In this document: one piece after another, positions 1 through 6,091 of the stretch
Layout of the letters: the number at the start of each line of letters is the position of its first letter
Position numbering within the stretch: the first letter of the stretch is position 1
Assembly: GCA_036522155.1 (NCBI GenBank)
Contig: DATDGI010000393.1
Coordinates: 1 to 9,427, forward strand
Direction: 5' to 3'
DNA: 9,427 nucleotides
Source of the DNA: UBA9676 sp036522155
GTDB lineage: Bacteria; Actinomycetota; Actinomycetes; Streptosporangiales; Streptosporangiaceae
Notes under the pieces: generated by a model
What the model saw: only the letters and a program-made list of their open reading frames with translations
The model's database searches: none
Told to the model about the DNA's origin: nothing
Translations under genes and position numbers: made by a program

Positions 1-1
1 G

Positions 2-1024
2 GCCTGGCGCAAGCCGGGCAACCGGCTCGGCTGGGTCATCCTCGGGATGGCGGCTTTTTTCGCGCTCAGCGAGGACGCCAGTTTTTACACGGTGGCCGAC
101 TACCGGCTCCGGCACGGCACCCTGCCGCTGGGCTGGCTGGCGCTGCTGGCCCAGCCCGGCTGGGCTCCCGCGATCGTGCTGCTCGGGCTGACCGTCCTGC
201 TTTTCCCCGACGGGCAACCGCCGTCGCCGCGCTGGCGCTGGCTGATGTGGGCCTACCTGGCCGTGGCGGGACTGTGGATAGCGGGCGCCGTCATCCTCAC
301 CTTTGCCGCCATCTTCGGCCATCACGTCCAGGTCGACTCCGGCGGGAACCTGCTGGCCCTGGGCGGCAGCACCATCGGCCCGGGCGGGTGGTTTGGAGTG
401 GTGCAGGCCGTGTTCTTCCCGCTGCTTGGGGTCTGCTGGCTGGCGTCCCTGGCCGCTCAGGCGCTCAGCTACCGGCGCTCGTCCGGGGAGCGCCGCCAGC
501 AGCTGAAGTGGCTGCTGGCCGGTTCGGCGGTAGCCGCTGCGGGTGTCGGGGTCTCGTTCTTCGGCTCGGGCGGGCCATTCGCCGCCGGCGTTCTCACAGT
601 GATCGGGTTCCTGGCGATCCCGCTGAGCATCACGGTGGCGGTGCTGCGGTACCGGCTGTTCGACATCGACCGGATCGTCTCACGCACCCTGGCCTACGCG
701 ATCGTCACCGGCCTGCTGGTGGGGGTATACGCCGGGGTCGTGCTGCTGGCCACCCGGGTGGTGTCCATCACCAGCACGGTGGCGGTGGCCGCCTCCACGC
801 TGGCCGCCGCGGCGCTGTTCAACCCACTCCGGACCCGCGTGCAGCGGATGGTCGACCGGCGGTTCAACCGCGCCCGTTATGACGCCGACCGGACGGTGGC
901 CGCCTTCGCCGCGCGGCTGCAGGACGCGGTGGACCCGGAGACCGCCCGGGCGGAACTGCTGGCGGTCGTCCACCGGTCCCTGGAGCCGGCCCAGATCTCG
1001 GTCTGGATCAGCCAGCACGAGTGA
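2..1024 (+). CDS. Multi-pass membrane protein of the actinobacterial sensor-like family, 5'-truncated by the window edge
   Basis: The reading frame is open from base 2 to the TGA at 1022-1024, giving 340 visible residues. The first ATG (47) is internal: the preceding codons read AWRKPGNRLGWVILG, which resembles the conserved N-terminal 'NR-hydrophobic' segment of this family, so the true start is upstream. Counting from the Met at 47, hydrophobic stretches lie near residues 1-8, 41-53, 66-90, 117-140, 155-172, 178-200 and 215-236. The most recognisable part is residues 200-325: RYRLFDIDRIVSRTL, another membrane helix, then a soluble tail with RRFNRARYDADRTV and the ending EPAQISVW. I recognise this tail from many actinobacterial membrane proteins annotated as hypothetical or sensor-like. 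No kinase H-box, ATPase box, GAF domain or DNA-binding domain is present in the visible part, so it is a sensor or scaffold candidate rather than an enzyme. It converges on the minus-strand operon with only 16 bp between stops. Function unknown. Confidence 0.8.
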   Translation, partial: AWRKPGNRLGWVILGMAAFFALSEDASFYTVADYRLRHGTLPLGWLALLAQPGWAPAIVLLGLTVLLFPDGQPPSPRWRWLMWAYLAVAGLWIAGAVILTFAAIFGHHVQVDSGGNLLALGGSTIGPGGWFGVVQAVFFPLLGVCWLASLAAQALSYRRSSGERRQQLKWLLAGSAVAAAGVGVSFFGSGGPFAAGVLTVIGFLAIPLSITVAVLRYRLFDIDRIVSRTLAYAIVTGLLVGVYAGVVLLATRVVSITSTVAVAASTLAAAALFNPLRTRVQRMVDRRFNRARYDADRTVAAFAARLQDAVDPETARAELLAVVHRSLEPAQISVWISQHE

Positions 1025-1025
1025 A

Positions 1026-1049
1026 GCCCGCCTGCCTGCGTCAGCGGGC
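1026..1049. terminator. Possible shared bidirectional terminator hairpin
   Basis: GCCCGC at 1026-1031 is the exact inverse of GCGGGC at 1044-1049, giving a 6-bp GC stem around a 12-base loop. It sits exactly where gene 1 (stop 1022-1024, +) meets the response regulator (stop 1041-1043, -). There is no T-run on either strand, which is common in high-GC genomes. The placement favours termination in both directions; the short stem keeps confidence modest. Confidence 0.35.
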
Positions 1050-1490
1050 GCCGGGCGGCAACTGGACCACGGTGACGAAGAAGTTGTCGATCTGCCGGAT
1101 CACGTCCATGAACCGCTCGAAGTCCACCGGCTTGGTGATGTACGCGTTGGCGTGCAGCGAATAGCTGCGCAGGATGTCTTCCTCGGCCTGCGAGGTGGTG
1201 AGGATCACCACCGGGATGACCCGCAGCCCCGGGTCGGCCTTCAGCTCGGCCAGTACCTCCAGCCCGTCCCGCCGGGGCAGGTTGAGGTCGAGCAGGATCA
1301 GGCCGGGGCGCGGTGCCTTGGCATAACCGCGGCCCCGGCGCAGGAACTGCAGTGCCTGCTCACCGTCGGTTACCACATGCAGTTCGTTTCGAATCTTGTA
1401 GTGTTCGAAGGCCTCCCTGGTCATGAGCACGTCACCCTGGTCGTCCTCGACCAGCAGCACGTCCACCACCTGGGCAGTGCCGTCAGTCAT
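1041..1490 (-). CDS. Single-domain response regulator, Rcp1-like
   Basis: A 149-residue protein consisting only of a CheY-type receiver. The acidic pair is E15/D16/D17 (LLVEDDQGDV). The phosphoacceptor is D68 in LLDLNLPRRDG, the conserved Thr is T98/T99 in ILTTSQAEEDI, and the conserved Lys is K120 in AYITKP. The run TTSQAEEDILRSYSLHANAYITKP is close to the signature of regulators of the cyanobacterial Rcp1 type, which accept phosphate from kinases with an SHDLQEPLR H-box, exactly what the upstream gene encodes. With no output domain it probably relays phosphate or acts by protein contact. I chose the ATG at 1490 rather than the longer frame to 1541 because the receiver begins there, AAGGAC lies just upstream on the minus strand, and the start overlaps the kinase stop (1483-1485) by 8 bp (ATGACTGA), implying translational coupling. 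It is the last gene of the operon. Confidence 0.92.
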   Translation of the reverse strand: MTDGTAQVVDVLLVEDDQGDVLMTREAFEHYKIRNELHVVTDGEQALQFLRRGRGYAKAPRPGLILLDLNLPRRDGLEVLAELKADPGLRVIPVVILTTSQAEEDILRSYSLHANAYITKPVDFERFMDVIRQIDNFFVTVVQLPPGAR

Positions 1491-2913
1491 CTGTGTCCTT
1501 GTCCTCGGGCAGCACCGGCAGTGTGAAGCAGAAGCGCGCACCCGCCGGCGCCGTGGTGTCCAGCCAGATCTTGCCGCCGTGGTACTCGATAATCTTCCGG
1601 CACATGGCCAGGCCGATACCCGTGCCCGGATAGGACGCCCGGTCGTGCAGCCGCTGGAAGATCGCGAAGACGCGCTCGGCGTACTCGGGCTCGATCCCGA
1701 TGCCGTTGTCGGCGAACGTGAACAGCCAGAACCCGCCGTCCCGGCGGGCGGACACCGCGACGTGCGGGGGCTGGTCGCTGCGGAACTTCAGTGCGTTGCT
1801 GAGCAGGTTCTGGAAGACGGCGGTGAGCAGGGATGCCTCGCCCAGCACCACGGGCAGATCTCCGGCCTCGATCGTCACCCGCGTCTGGCTGGCCACGGTG
1901 GCGAGGTTGGCCCAGGCCTGGGCCAGCAGGCCGGCGCAGGAAACCGGCACCCGCTTCTGTGCGGTCCGCCCCACCCGGCTGAACGCCAGCAGATCGTTGA
2001 TCAGCACCTGCATGCGTTTGGCGCCGTCGACGGCGTGCTCGATGTACTCGTCCGCTTTCTCGTCCAGCTGGCCGGCGTACCTGGCCTGCAGCAGCTGGCA
2101 GAAGCTGGCCACCTTGCGCAACGGCTCCTGCAGGTCGTGCGAGGCCACGTAGGCGAACTGCTCCAGCTCCGCATTTGAGCGCTGGAGGTCACGCGTGCGG
2201 GCTCGGGCCGCCGACAGTTCGGCCAGGATCCGCTCCCGCATCCGGTTCACATCGGCGCCAAGCCCGCGCACCTCGGCCGGTCCGCTCTGGCCGACCTGGT
2301 GGCTGAAATCCCCGTCGGCGACCTGCCGGACGTCCGCGGCCAGCCGGGAAACCGGCTGGATCACCGCCCGGCGCAGGCCGAACACGAGGGCACCGGCGAC
2401 GATCAGCAGCCCTACGGCGGCGGCAGTGGCGAGGCTGTTCAGCGCCATCACGCTGAAGATGATCACGAGTAGCGAGAACAGCGCCAGCAGGCTTGCTTCG
2501 GCCCAGATGACGGGGCCCAGCCGCCAGCCGGTCTCGGGGGCCGGCCGCCGTGGCTCAAGTGCCGGGGTGTCCGGTGATGCGGTGCCCGGTGGTGTGATAG
2601 CTGGTGGTGCTGTAACTGGCGGTGCTGTGCCTGCCTCGCTGGTAGCTGGGAGCGCGCCGGCTGGCGGTGAGGTGTCTGCCGGAGTGGCGCCCGGTGGGGC
2701 GATTCCTGGCGGTCCTGCCAGCGGTGTGGCCCCTGGCTCGGCTGCCCCTGGCTGGGCTGCTTCGGGCTGCGCTGGTTTTGGCTCGGCTGCCCCTGGCGGT
2801 GCGTTCTCCGGGAGTGCGCTGGCCTCCGGCGAGGCGTCCGTCGCCGGGTTCCCTGCCGCGGGGGCATCCGCGGGTGCGGTGTCGGGCGGTGCGGTGTCAG
2901 GCGGTTCGCTCAT
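1483..2913 (-). CDS. HAMP-domain sensor histidine kinase with long Pro/Ala-rich N-terminal extension
   Basis: A 476-residue membrane histidine kinase. Residues 1-128 are a low-complexity Pro/Ala/Thr/Gly extension. Two hydrophobic helices follow (about 134-158 and 161-180) with almost no loop between them, then HAMP (about 181-234, with VIQPVSRLAADV) and a short coiled segment. The DHp helix carries the phosphoacceptor H259 in YVASHDLQEPLRKV. The ATPase domain has its N-box at 368-376 (QNLLSNALK), G1 at 402-407 (DNGIGI), an F-box region around 415-423 (VFAIFQRLH) and G2 at 430-436 (GTGIGLA). All catalytic boxes look intact. There is no PAS, GAF or sizeable extracytoplasmic sensor domain, so the signal is unclear; the extension or the membrane helices are the only candidates. 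The ATG at 2913 is preceded by a strong GGGGAGGTG ribosome site, and its A is shared with the phosphatase TGA (TGATG). The longer frame to 3348 is antisense-like sequence lying over the phosphatase gene. The likely partner is the Rcp1-like regulator immediately downstream. Confidence 0.92.
   Translation of the reverse strand: MSEPPDTAPPDTAPADAPAAGNPATDASPEASALPENAPPGAAEPKPAQPEAAQPGAAEPGATPLAGPPGIAPPGATPADTSPPAGALPATSEAGTAPPVTAPPAITPPGTASPDTPALEPRRPAPETGWRLGPVIWAEASLLALFSLLVIIFSVMALNSLATAAAVGLLIVAGALVFGLRRAVIQPVSRLAADVRQVADGDFSHQVGQSGPAEVRGLGADVNRMRERILAELSAARARTRDLQRSNAELEQFAYVASHDLQEPLRKVASFCQLLQARYAGQLDEKADEYIEHAVDGAKRMQVLINDLLAFSRVGRTAQKRVPVSCAGLLAQAWANLATVASQTRVTIEAGDLPVVLGEASLLTAVFQNLLSNALKFRSDQPPHVAVSARRDGGFWLFTFADNGIGIEPEYAERVFAIFQRLHDRASYPGTGIGLAMCRKIIEYHGGKIWLDTTAPAGARFCFTLPVLPEDKDTDD
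2530..2913 (-). repeat. Degenerate low-complexity repeats encoding the kinase's Pro/Ala-rich extension
   Basis: This stretch encodes residues 1-128 of the kinase, built from short Pro-, Ala-, Thr- and Gly-rich units such as PPDTAP and QPGAAEP. At DNA level there is an exact 19-bp direct repeat at 2734-2752 and 2779-2797, 45 bp apart and in frame, and a near-perfect 15-bp tandem repeat around 2874-2903 that encodes PPDTAPPDTAP. Such tracts can change length by slippage. The encoded segment should be disordered and precedes the first membrane helix, so it is probably cytoplasmic, although its side of the membrane is not proven. Confidence 0.7.
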
Positions 2914-4139
2914 CACACCTCCCCGGCCGGATGCCCCAGCGCGAGCACGGCGATGTCGTCGTCGAGTTCCCCGCCGTTGAGCTGGCGCACATGGCTGGTC
3001 ACCCAGTCCAGCAACTGGTCGTCCCGCTGCCAGCGGTCGCCGGTCCCGGCCGGGTCCCTGCCCCGCAGGAAGGCCTCGACGGCGGTGATCAGTCCCTCGC
3101 TGCCCAGCCGCTCCGGCCCATCCCCGATCCGGCCCTCGATCAGCCCATCGGTGTAAATGAGCAGCGACCAGCTGTCCCCCAGCTCGATCTCGGTGCTGGG
3201 CCAGTCGGTCTGATGAGTGATGCCTGGTGGCGTGCAGATCTGGGCCTTGAGCTCCCGCACCGCGCCCGGGGTGATCAGCAGGGGCGGCGGATGACCTGAC
3301 AGGTGGAGCCGGGCATAACTCCGGTCGGGCGCCACCGAGATCATGCACAACGTCGCGAACAGGCGGGAGTCCTGCCGTTCGTGCTCCAGCACCTGCTGGA
3401 GGGCGGAGAGGATCTCGGCCATCGGGCGCCCGGCCAGCACCATCGTGCGCCAGGCCACCCGCAGGCAGACGCCGAGTGCGGCCTCGTCCGGCCCACGCCC
3501 GCAGACATCGCCGACCACCGCGTGCACCCAGCCGTCGGCCACCTCGACCAGGTCGTAGAAGTCCCCGCCCAGCAGCATCTGGCCGCCACCCGCCCGGTAG
3601 CGGGTCGCTACCGACAGCCGGGAATCGGACAGCAGCGGGGAGGGCAGCAGGCCACGCTCGAGCCGGGAATTCTCACGGGCGTAGATCTGCGCGGCCTGGA
3701 GCTGGCGCTGGATCTCTTCGGACCGCCGGCGCTCGACCGCGTAACGGATGCCCCGGCGCAACTGGGAACCATCGACCTGCCCTTTGACCAGGTAATCCTG
3801 GGCGCCGGCGCGCACTGCTTCCTCGCCGAGATGCTCGTCGGCCAGCCCGGTGAGCACCACCACCGCCACCGTCGGGGCATGTTCGGCGAGCCAGCGCACG
3901 CCGTCCAGGCCGTGCGAGTCCGGCAGTTCCAGGTCGAGCAGCACGCAGGTGATGCCGGCCAGCATCTGCTTGCCTTCGGACAGCGACCTTGCCCGGCTGA
4001 CGCTGTCGGCGACCCCCGCCCCGGCCAGGAGTTCCTCGACGATCAGGGCGTCGCCGTCGTCGTCCTCGATCAGCAGCACGCGCGTCCTGCCCGGCGCAGC
4101 GGCAGGCGACGTCGCCGCAGTGGTGACATGCTGCGTCAT
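2913..4139 (-). CDS. Fused receiver-PP2C (SpoIIE/RsbU-type) serine phosphatase
   Basis: A 408-residue soluble protein with two domains. Residues 18-130 are a CheY-like receiver: acidic cluster D26/D27, phosphoacceptor D69 in VLLDLELPDSHG, T97 in VVLTG and K119 in YLVKG. Residues about 132-165 form a charged, probably coiled-coil linker (RRRSEEIQRQLQAAQ) ending in ERGLLPSPL. Residues about 172-402 are a PPM/SpoIIE phosphatase: GGDFYD at 191-196, GDVCGRG at 210-216, SGHPPPLL at 281-288, YTDGLIEG at 329-336 and DDD at 393-395. The metal-binding Asp residues therefore look present. Family members dephosphorylate STAS anti-anti-sigma proteins in partner-switching cascades, and the receiver should couple that activity to a kinase. 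No STAS or anti-sigma gene is visible here. I chose the ATG at 4139 because the receiver starts soon after it; the extension to 4478 would run through the divergent promoter region and into the DGPF gene. It heads the minus-strand operon. Confidence 0.92.
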   Translation of the reverse strand: MTQHVTTAATSPAAAPGRTRVLLIEDDDGDALIVEELLAGAGVADSVSRARSLSEGKQMLAGITCVLLDLELPDSHGLDGVRWLAEHAPTVAVVVLTGLADEHLGEEAVRAGAQDYLVKGQVDGSQLRRGIRYAVERRRSEEIQRQLQAAQIYARENSRLERGLLPSPLLSDSRLSVATRYRAGGGQMLLGGDFYDLVEVADGWVHAVVGDVCGRGPDEAALGVCLRVAWRTMVLAGRPMAEILSALQQVLEHERQDSRLFATLCMISVAPDRSYARLHLSGHPPPLLITPGAVRELKAQICTPPGITHQTDWPSTEIELGDSWSLLIYTDGLIEGRIGDGPERLGSEGLITAVEAFLRGRDPAGTGDRWQRDDQLLDWVTSHVRQLNGGELDDDIAVLALGHPAGEV

Positions 4140-4234
4140 CTGTCCCGCTCGTGACGATGTATGCCGGCTAGTGCGGCTGGATGAGTGGAGTAAGCATAGA
4201 TGTTCAGGAGGTGTCACGGGCGCTGGCTTTCGTG

Positions 4235-4290
4235 GGCTGGGCCCGGCCCGCCCCGGCTGCGGCGGCCCAGCCGGGCCAGTTGGCCTGGCC
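4235..4290. promoter_or_regulatory. Nested GC-rich inverted repeats in the divergent control region
   Basis: Three perfect stems overlap or abut in the 231-bp gap between the phosphatase and DGPF genes. GGCTGGGCC (4235-4243) pairs with GGCCCAGCC (4264-4272). CCCGGCTG (4252-4259) pairs with CAGCCGGG (4268-4275), and these two stems are mutually exclusive. GGCCAG (4274-4279) pairs with CTGGCC (4285-4290) across a 5-base loop. The last stem ends three bases before the TGTCGA element at 4294. They may insulate the two transcription units or serve as an operator. GC-rich DNA makes some pairing likely by chance. A less GC-rich patch at 4150-4205, with TATGCT on the minus strand (4193-4198), may hold the phosphatase-operon promoter, but I found no properly spaced -35 for it. 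Confidence 0.35.
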
Positions 4291-4293
4291 GGA

Positions 4294-4320
4294 TGTCGAG
4301 AACGGGCCGCCTGCTCCGTC
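4294..4320 (+). promoter_or_regulatory. Predicted ECF42 sigma-factor promoter upstream of the DGPF-sigma operon
   Basis: TGTCGA at 4294-4299 is followed after exactly 17 bases by CGTC at 4317-4320. From memory of published work on ECF42 in Streptomyces venezuelae, the promoter signature for this group is TGTCGA in the -35 region and CG(A/T)C in the -10 region, located upstream of DGPF genes. Here it lies upstream of a DGPF gene whose downstream neighbour is an ECF42-like sigma factor. Transcription would start near 4326-4328, leaving an untranslated leader of about 43-45 bases ending in the AAGGAGGAG ribosome site. This implies positive autoregulation. The spacing and context were read directly; the consensus is recalled, not searched. 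Confidence 0.65.
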
Positions 4321-4355
4321 CCATTGGTGGCTGCGTCACCATGGACGCAGCGAGC

Positions 4356-4364
4356 AAGGAGGAG
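4356..4364 (+). promoter_or_regulatory. Strong ribosome binding site fixing the DGPF start
   Basis: AAGGAGGAG at 4356-4364 ends 6 bases before the ATG at 4371. This near-consensus site decides the start against the in-frame upstream ATGs at 4200, 4308-4345 region and 4341, which have no comparable site at the right distance and would add residues not expected for the family. Confidence 0.8.
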
Positions 4365-4370
4365 CCCGGC

Positions 4371-4775
4371 ATGACGAAGTTCCTGTTGCTGCAGACCTAC
4401 GGGGGCGGCGAAGGCTGCCAGGTGCCCATGACGGAGTGGGCGCCCGGCGATATCAAGGCCCATATCGACTTCCAGCACGCCCTGAACGCCGAGCTGCTGA
4501 GCACCGGTGAACTGGTGGACGCGCAGGGGCTGGCAGGCCCGGAACTGGCCAAGATCGTGACGTTCGCCGGCGTGGGCGCGCCGGTGGTGACCGACGGCCC
4601 GTTCCTGGAGTCGAAGGAGTTCCTGGCCGGCTACCGGATGGTCGACGTGGATTCGGAGGCGCGGGCCATCGAGATCGCGGCCCGGGCGTCGGCCGCGCCC
4701 GGACCGGACGGCATGCCGATCCAGCAGCCGATCGAGGTGCGGCAGGTGATGGGCGCTCCCGCCACCGACCTGTGA
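4371..4775 (+). CDS. DGPF-domain (YCII-related) protein, ECF42 partner
   Basis: A 134-residue protein starting MTKFLLLQTYGG. It has the family signature DGPF at residues 75-78 in VVTDGPFLESKEFLAGY, with the usual beta-strand start and the late region PIQQPIEVRQVM. Members are small ferredoxin-fold proteins related to YciI; their biochemical activity is not established, although many are encoded beside ECF42 sigma factors and are transcribed by them. The ATG at 4371 follows a near-perfect ribosome site. The stop TGA (4773-4775) overlaps the sigma GTG (4772-4774) in the 4-bp arrangement GTGA, so the two are surely cotranscribed and probably translationally coupled. The ECF42-type promoter element upstream suggests control by the sigma factor it precedes. 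Role unknown; a ligand-binding or accessory part in the sigma response is an inference. Confidence 0.93.
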   Translation: MTKFLLLQTYGGGEGCQVPMTEWAPGDIKAHIDFQHALNAELLSTGELVDAQGLAGPELAKIVTFAGVGAPVVTDGPFLESKEFLAGYRMVDVDSEARAIEIAARASAAPGPDGMPIQQPIEVRQVMGAPATDL

Positions 4776-5977
4776 GCGCCCGCCTCGAGGACCTGCTGAG
4801 GGACCTGGCGCCGCAGGTCCTAGCCGTGGTCATCCGCCGGTTCGGCGACTTTAGCGCCGCCGAGGACGCCGTCCAGGAAGCCCTGCTCGCGGCCGCGCTC
4901 CACTGGCCGCAGGATGGGGTGCCCGACAGTCCCCGGGCCTGGCTGATCCAGGCCGCCGTCCGGCGGATGACCGATCAGCTCCGCAGCGATCAGGCCAGGC
5001 GCCGCCGTGAAGAGGCGGCCGCCGTGCGGGAGCCACCGGCCACCGAGGTCACCGATCAGGACGACTCGCTGAGGCTGCTGTTCCTGTGCTGCCACCCGGC
5101 GCTCACCGCCCCGTCGGCGATCGCCCTCACCCTGCGCGCCGTCGGTGGCCTGACCACGGCCGAGATCGCGAACGCCTTCCTGGTTCCGGAAGCCACGATG
5201 GCGCAGCGGATCAGCCGGGCCAAGCAGCGCATCAAGGCCTCGGGGGTGCCGTTCGGGATGCCGGAACCCGCCGAATGGGCGTCCCGGCTGCGGTCGGTGC
5301 TGCACGTGCTGTACCTGGTCTTCAACGAGGGCTACACCAGCAGCGTCGGCCAGGAACTGCACCGCACGGAGCTGTCCGGAGAGGCCATCCGGCTGGCCCG
5401 GATGGTGCAGCGGGTACTGCCCGCCGACGGGGAGGTGGCGGGCCTGCTGGCGCTCATGCTGCTGACCGACGCCAGGCGGCCCGCCCGGACGGGCCGCGGC
5501 GGTCAGCTGATCCCGCTGGCCGAACAGGACCGCGCTCTCTGGGATCAGCGGCTGATCGGGGAGGGTACCGCCGTGCTCACCCGGGGGCTGGCCGCCGGGG
5601 TGGTCGGCGAGTACCAGGTCCAGGCGATGATCGCGGCCCTGCACGACGAGGCCGCGCGCGTCGGGGACACCGACTGGCCGCAGATCCTGGCCCTGTACGG
5701 GTTGCTTGAACGGATGACCGGTAACCCGATGGTGACGCTCAACCGGGCCATCGCGGCGGCCATGGTGAACGGGCCGGCCGCTGGGCTTGAGATCCTCGAA
5801 GGGCTCGACGGCCCGCTGGCAGGCCACTACCGGCTGGCCGCCACGCGGGCCCATCTGTTCGAGATGGCCGGGGACACGCAGGCGGCCGTGACGCACTACC
5901 GGGCCGCGGCCGCCCGCACCACCAGCGTCCCCGAGCAGCAGTACCTGACCACCCAGGCCGCCCGCCTCCAGCAATGA
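4772..5977 (+). CDS. ECF42-type sigma factor with C-terminal TPR-like extension
   Basis: A 401-residue sigma factor, about twice the length of a plain ECF protein. Residues about 5-75 are sigma region 2 (FGDFSAAEDAVQEALL; RAWLIQAAVRRMTDQLRSD). Residues about 97-157 are region 4 with a helix-turn-helix (LTTAEIANAFLVPEATMAQRISRAK). The extension (about 165-401) contains LYLVFNEGYTSS (NEGY at 185-188) and helical repeats resembling tetratricopeptides, with RAIAAAMVNGPAAGLEIL at 325-342 and a pattern of small residues near the end. This architecture and the adjacent DGPF gene are the hallmarks of the ECF42 group, in which the extension, rather than a separate anti-sigma factor, is thought to control activity; no anti-sigma gene is present here. 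The GTG at 4772 lacks a clear ribosome site and overlaps the DGPF stop, so translational coupling is likely. The TGA at 5975-5977 overlaps an ATG at 5974 that I do not favour as the next start. Confidence 0.93.
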   Translation: MSARLEDLLRDLAPQVLAVVIRRFGDFSAAEDAVQEALLAAALHWPQDGVPDSPRAWLIQAAVRRMTDQLRSDQARRRREEAAAVREPPATEVTDQDDSLRLLFLCCHPALTAPSAIALTLRAVGGLTTAEIANAFLVPEATMAQRISRAKQRIKASGVPFGMPEPAEWASRLRSVLHVLYLVFNEGYTSSVGQELHRTELSGEAIRLARMVQRVLPADGEVAGLLALMLLTDARRPARTGRGGQLIPLAEQDRALWDQRLIGEGTAVLTRGLAAGVVGEYQVQAMIAALHDEAARVGDTDWPQILALYGLLERMTGNPMVTLNRAIAAAMVNGPAAGLEILEGLDGPLAGHYRLAATRAHLFEMAGDTQAAVTHYRAAAARTTSVPEQQYLTTQAARLQQ

Positions 5978-6016
5978 CGGCGGCCCGGCGGTCCCGGACG
6001 CGGAATCGTGCACGGC

Positions 6017-6046
6017 GGCGGGCGGATTCCATGCCCCGGGCCCGCC
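6017..6046 (+). terminator. Possible hairpin between the sigma gene and the tandem kinase
   Basis: GGCGGGC at 6017-6023 pairs exactly with GCCCGCC at 6040-6046 around a 16-base loop. A second inverted repeat, GGAATC (6002-6007) with GATTCC (6025-6030), overlaps it and would compete. Neither has a T-run. If the kinase starts at 6091, this falls in a true intergenic gap and could end or attenuate transcripts from the sigma operon. Confidence 0.25.
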
Positions 6047-6077
6047 AGGGACGGGTCACCGGCCGCGCCTCCGGTTC

Positions 6078-6091
6078 TATCATCGGGGCCA
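6078..6091 (+). promoter_or_regulatory. Possible -10 element for a leaderless kinase transcript
   Basis: TATCAT at 6078-6083 fits the actinobacterial TAnnnT -10 pattern and ends 7 bases before the ATG at 6091, so transcription could begin at that ATG. No ribosome site is visible before 6091, which fits a leaderless start. The expected -35 region (about 6053-6060, GGGTCACC) is not convincing, so this is tentative. Confidence 0.3.

Noticed and set aside
1085..1090. TGTCGA resembling the ECF42 -35 box
   Set aside because: It lies inside the Rcp1-like regulator gene, and the nearest CGTC (1103-1106) is only 12 bases away, not 16-17.
3303..4154. Open frame of 283 codons on the plus strand
   Set aside because: Antisense shadow of the receiver-phosphatase gene; no domain, and no ribosome site was noted.
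4206..4213. AGGAGGTG, a perfect ribosome-site-like sequence on the plus strand
   Set aside because: No start codon at suitable spacing leads to a supported gene; the nearest GTG (4232) is about 20 bases away and opens only GC-rich nonsense.
4200..4370. In-frame upstream start for the DGPF protein at 4200
   Set aside because: It would place the predicted promoter inside the gene and add 57 low-quality residues; the ATG at 4371 has a near-consensus ribosome site and gives the expected family length.
4820..6013. Long open frame (397 codons) on the minus strand
   Set aside because: It lies antisense to the well-supported sigma gene, encodes Gly/Pro/Arg/His-rich sequence without any recognisable domain, and is the usual by-product of high-GC coding sequence.
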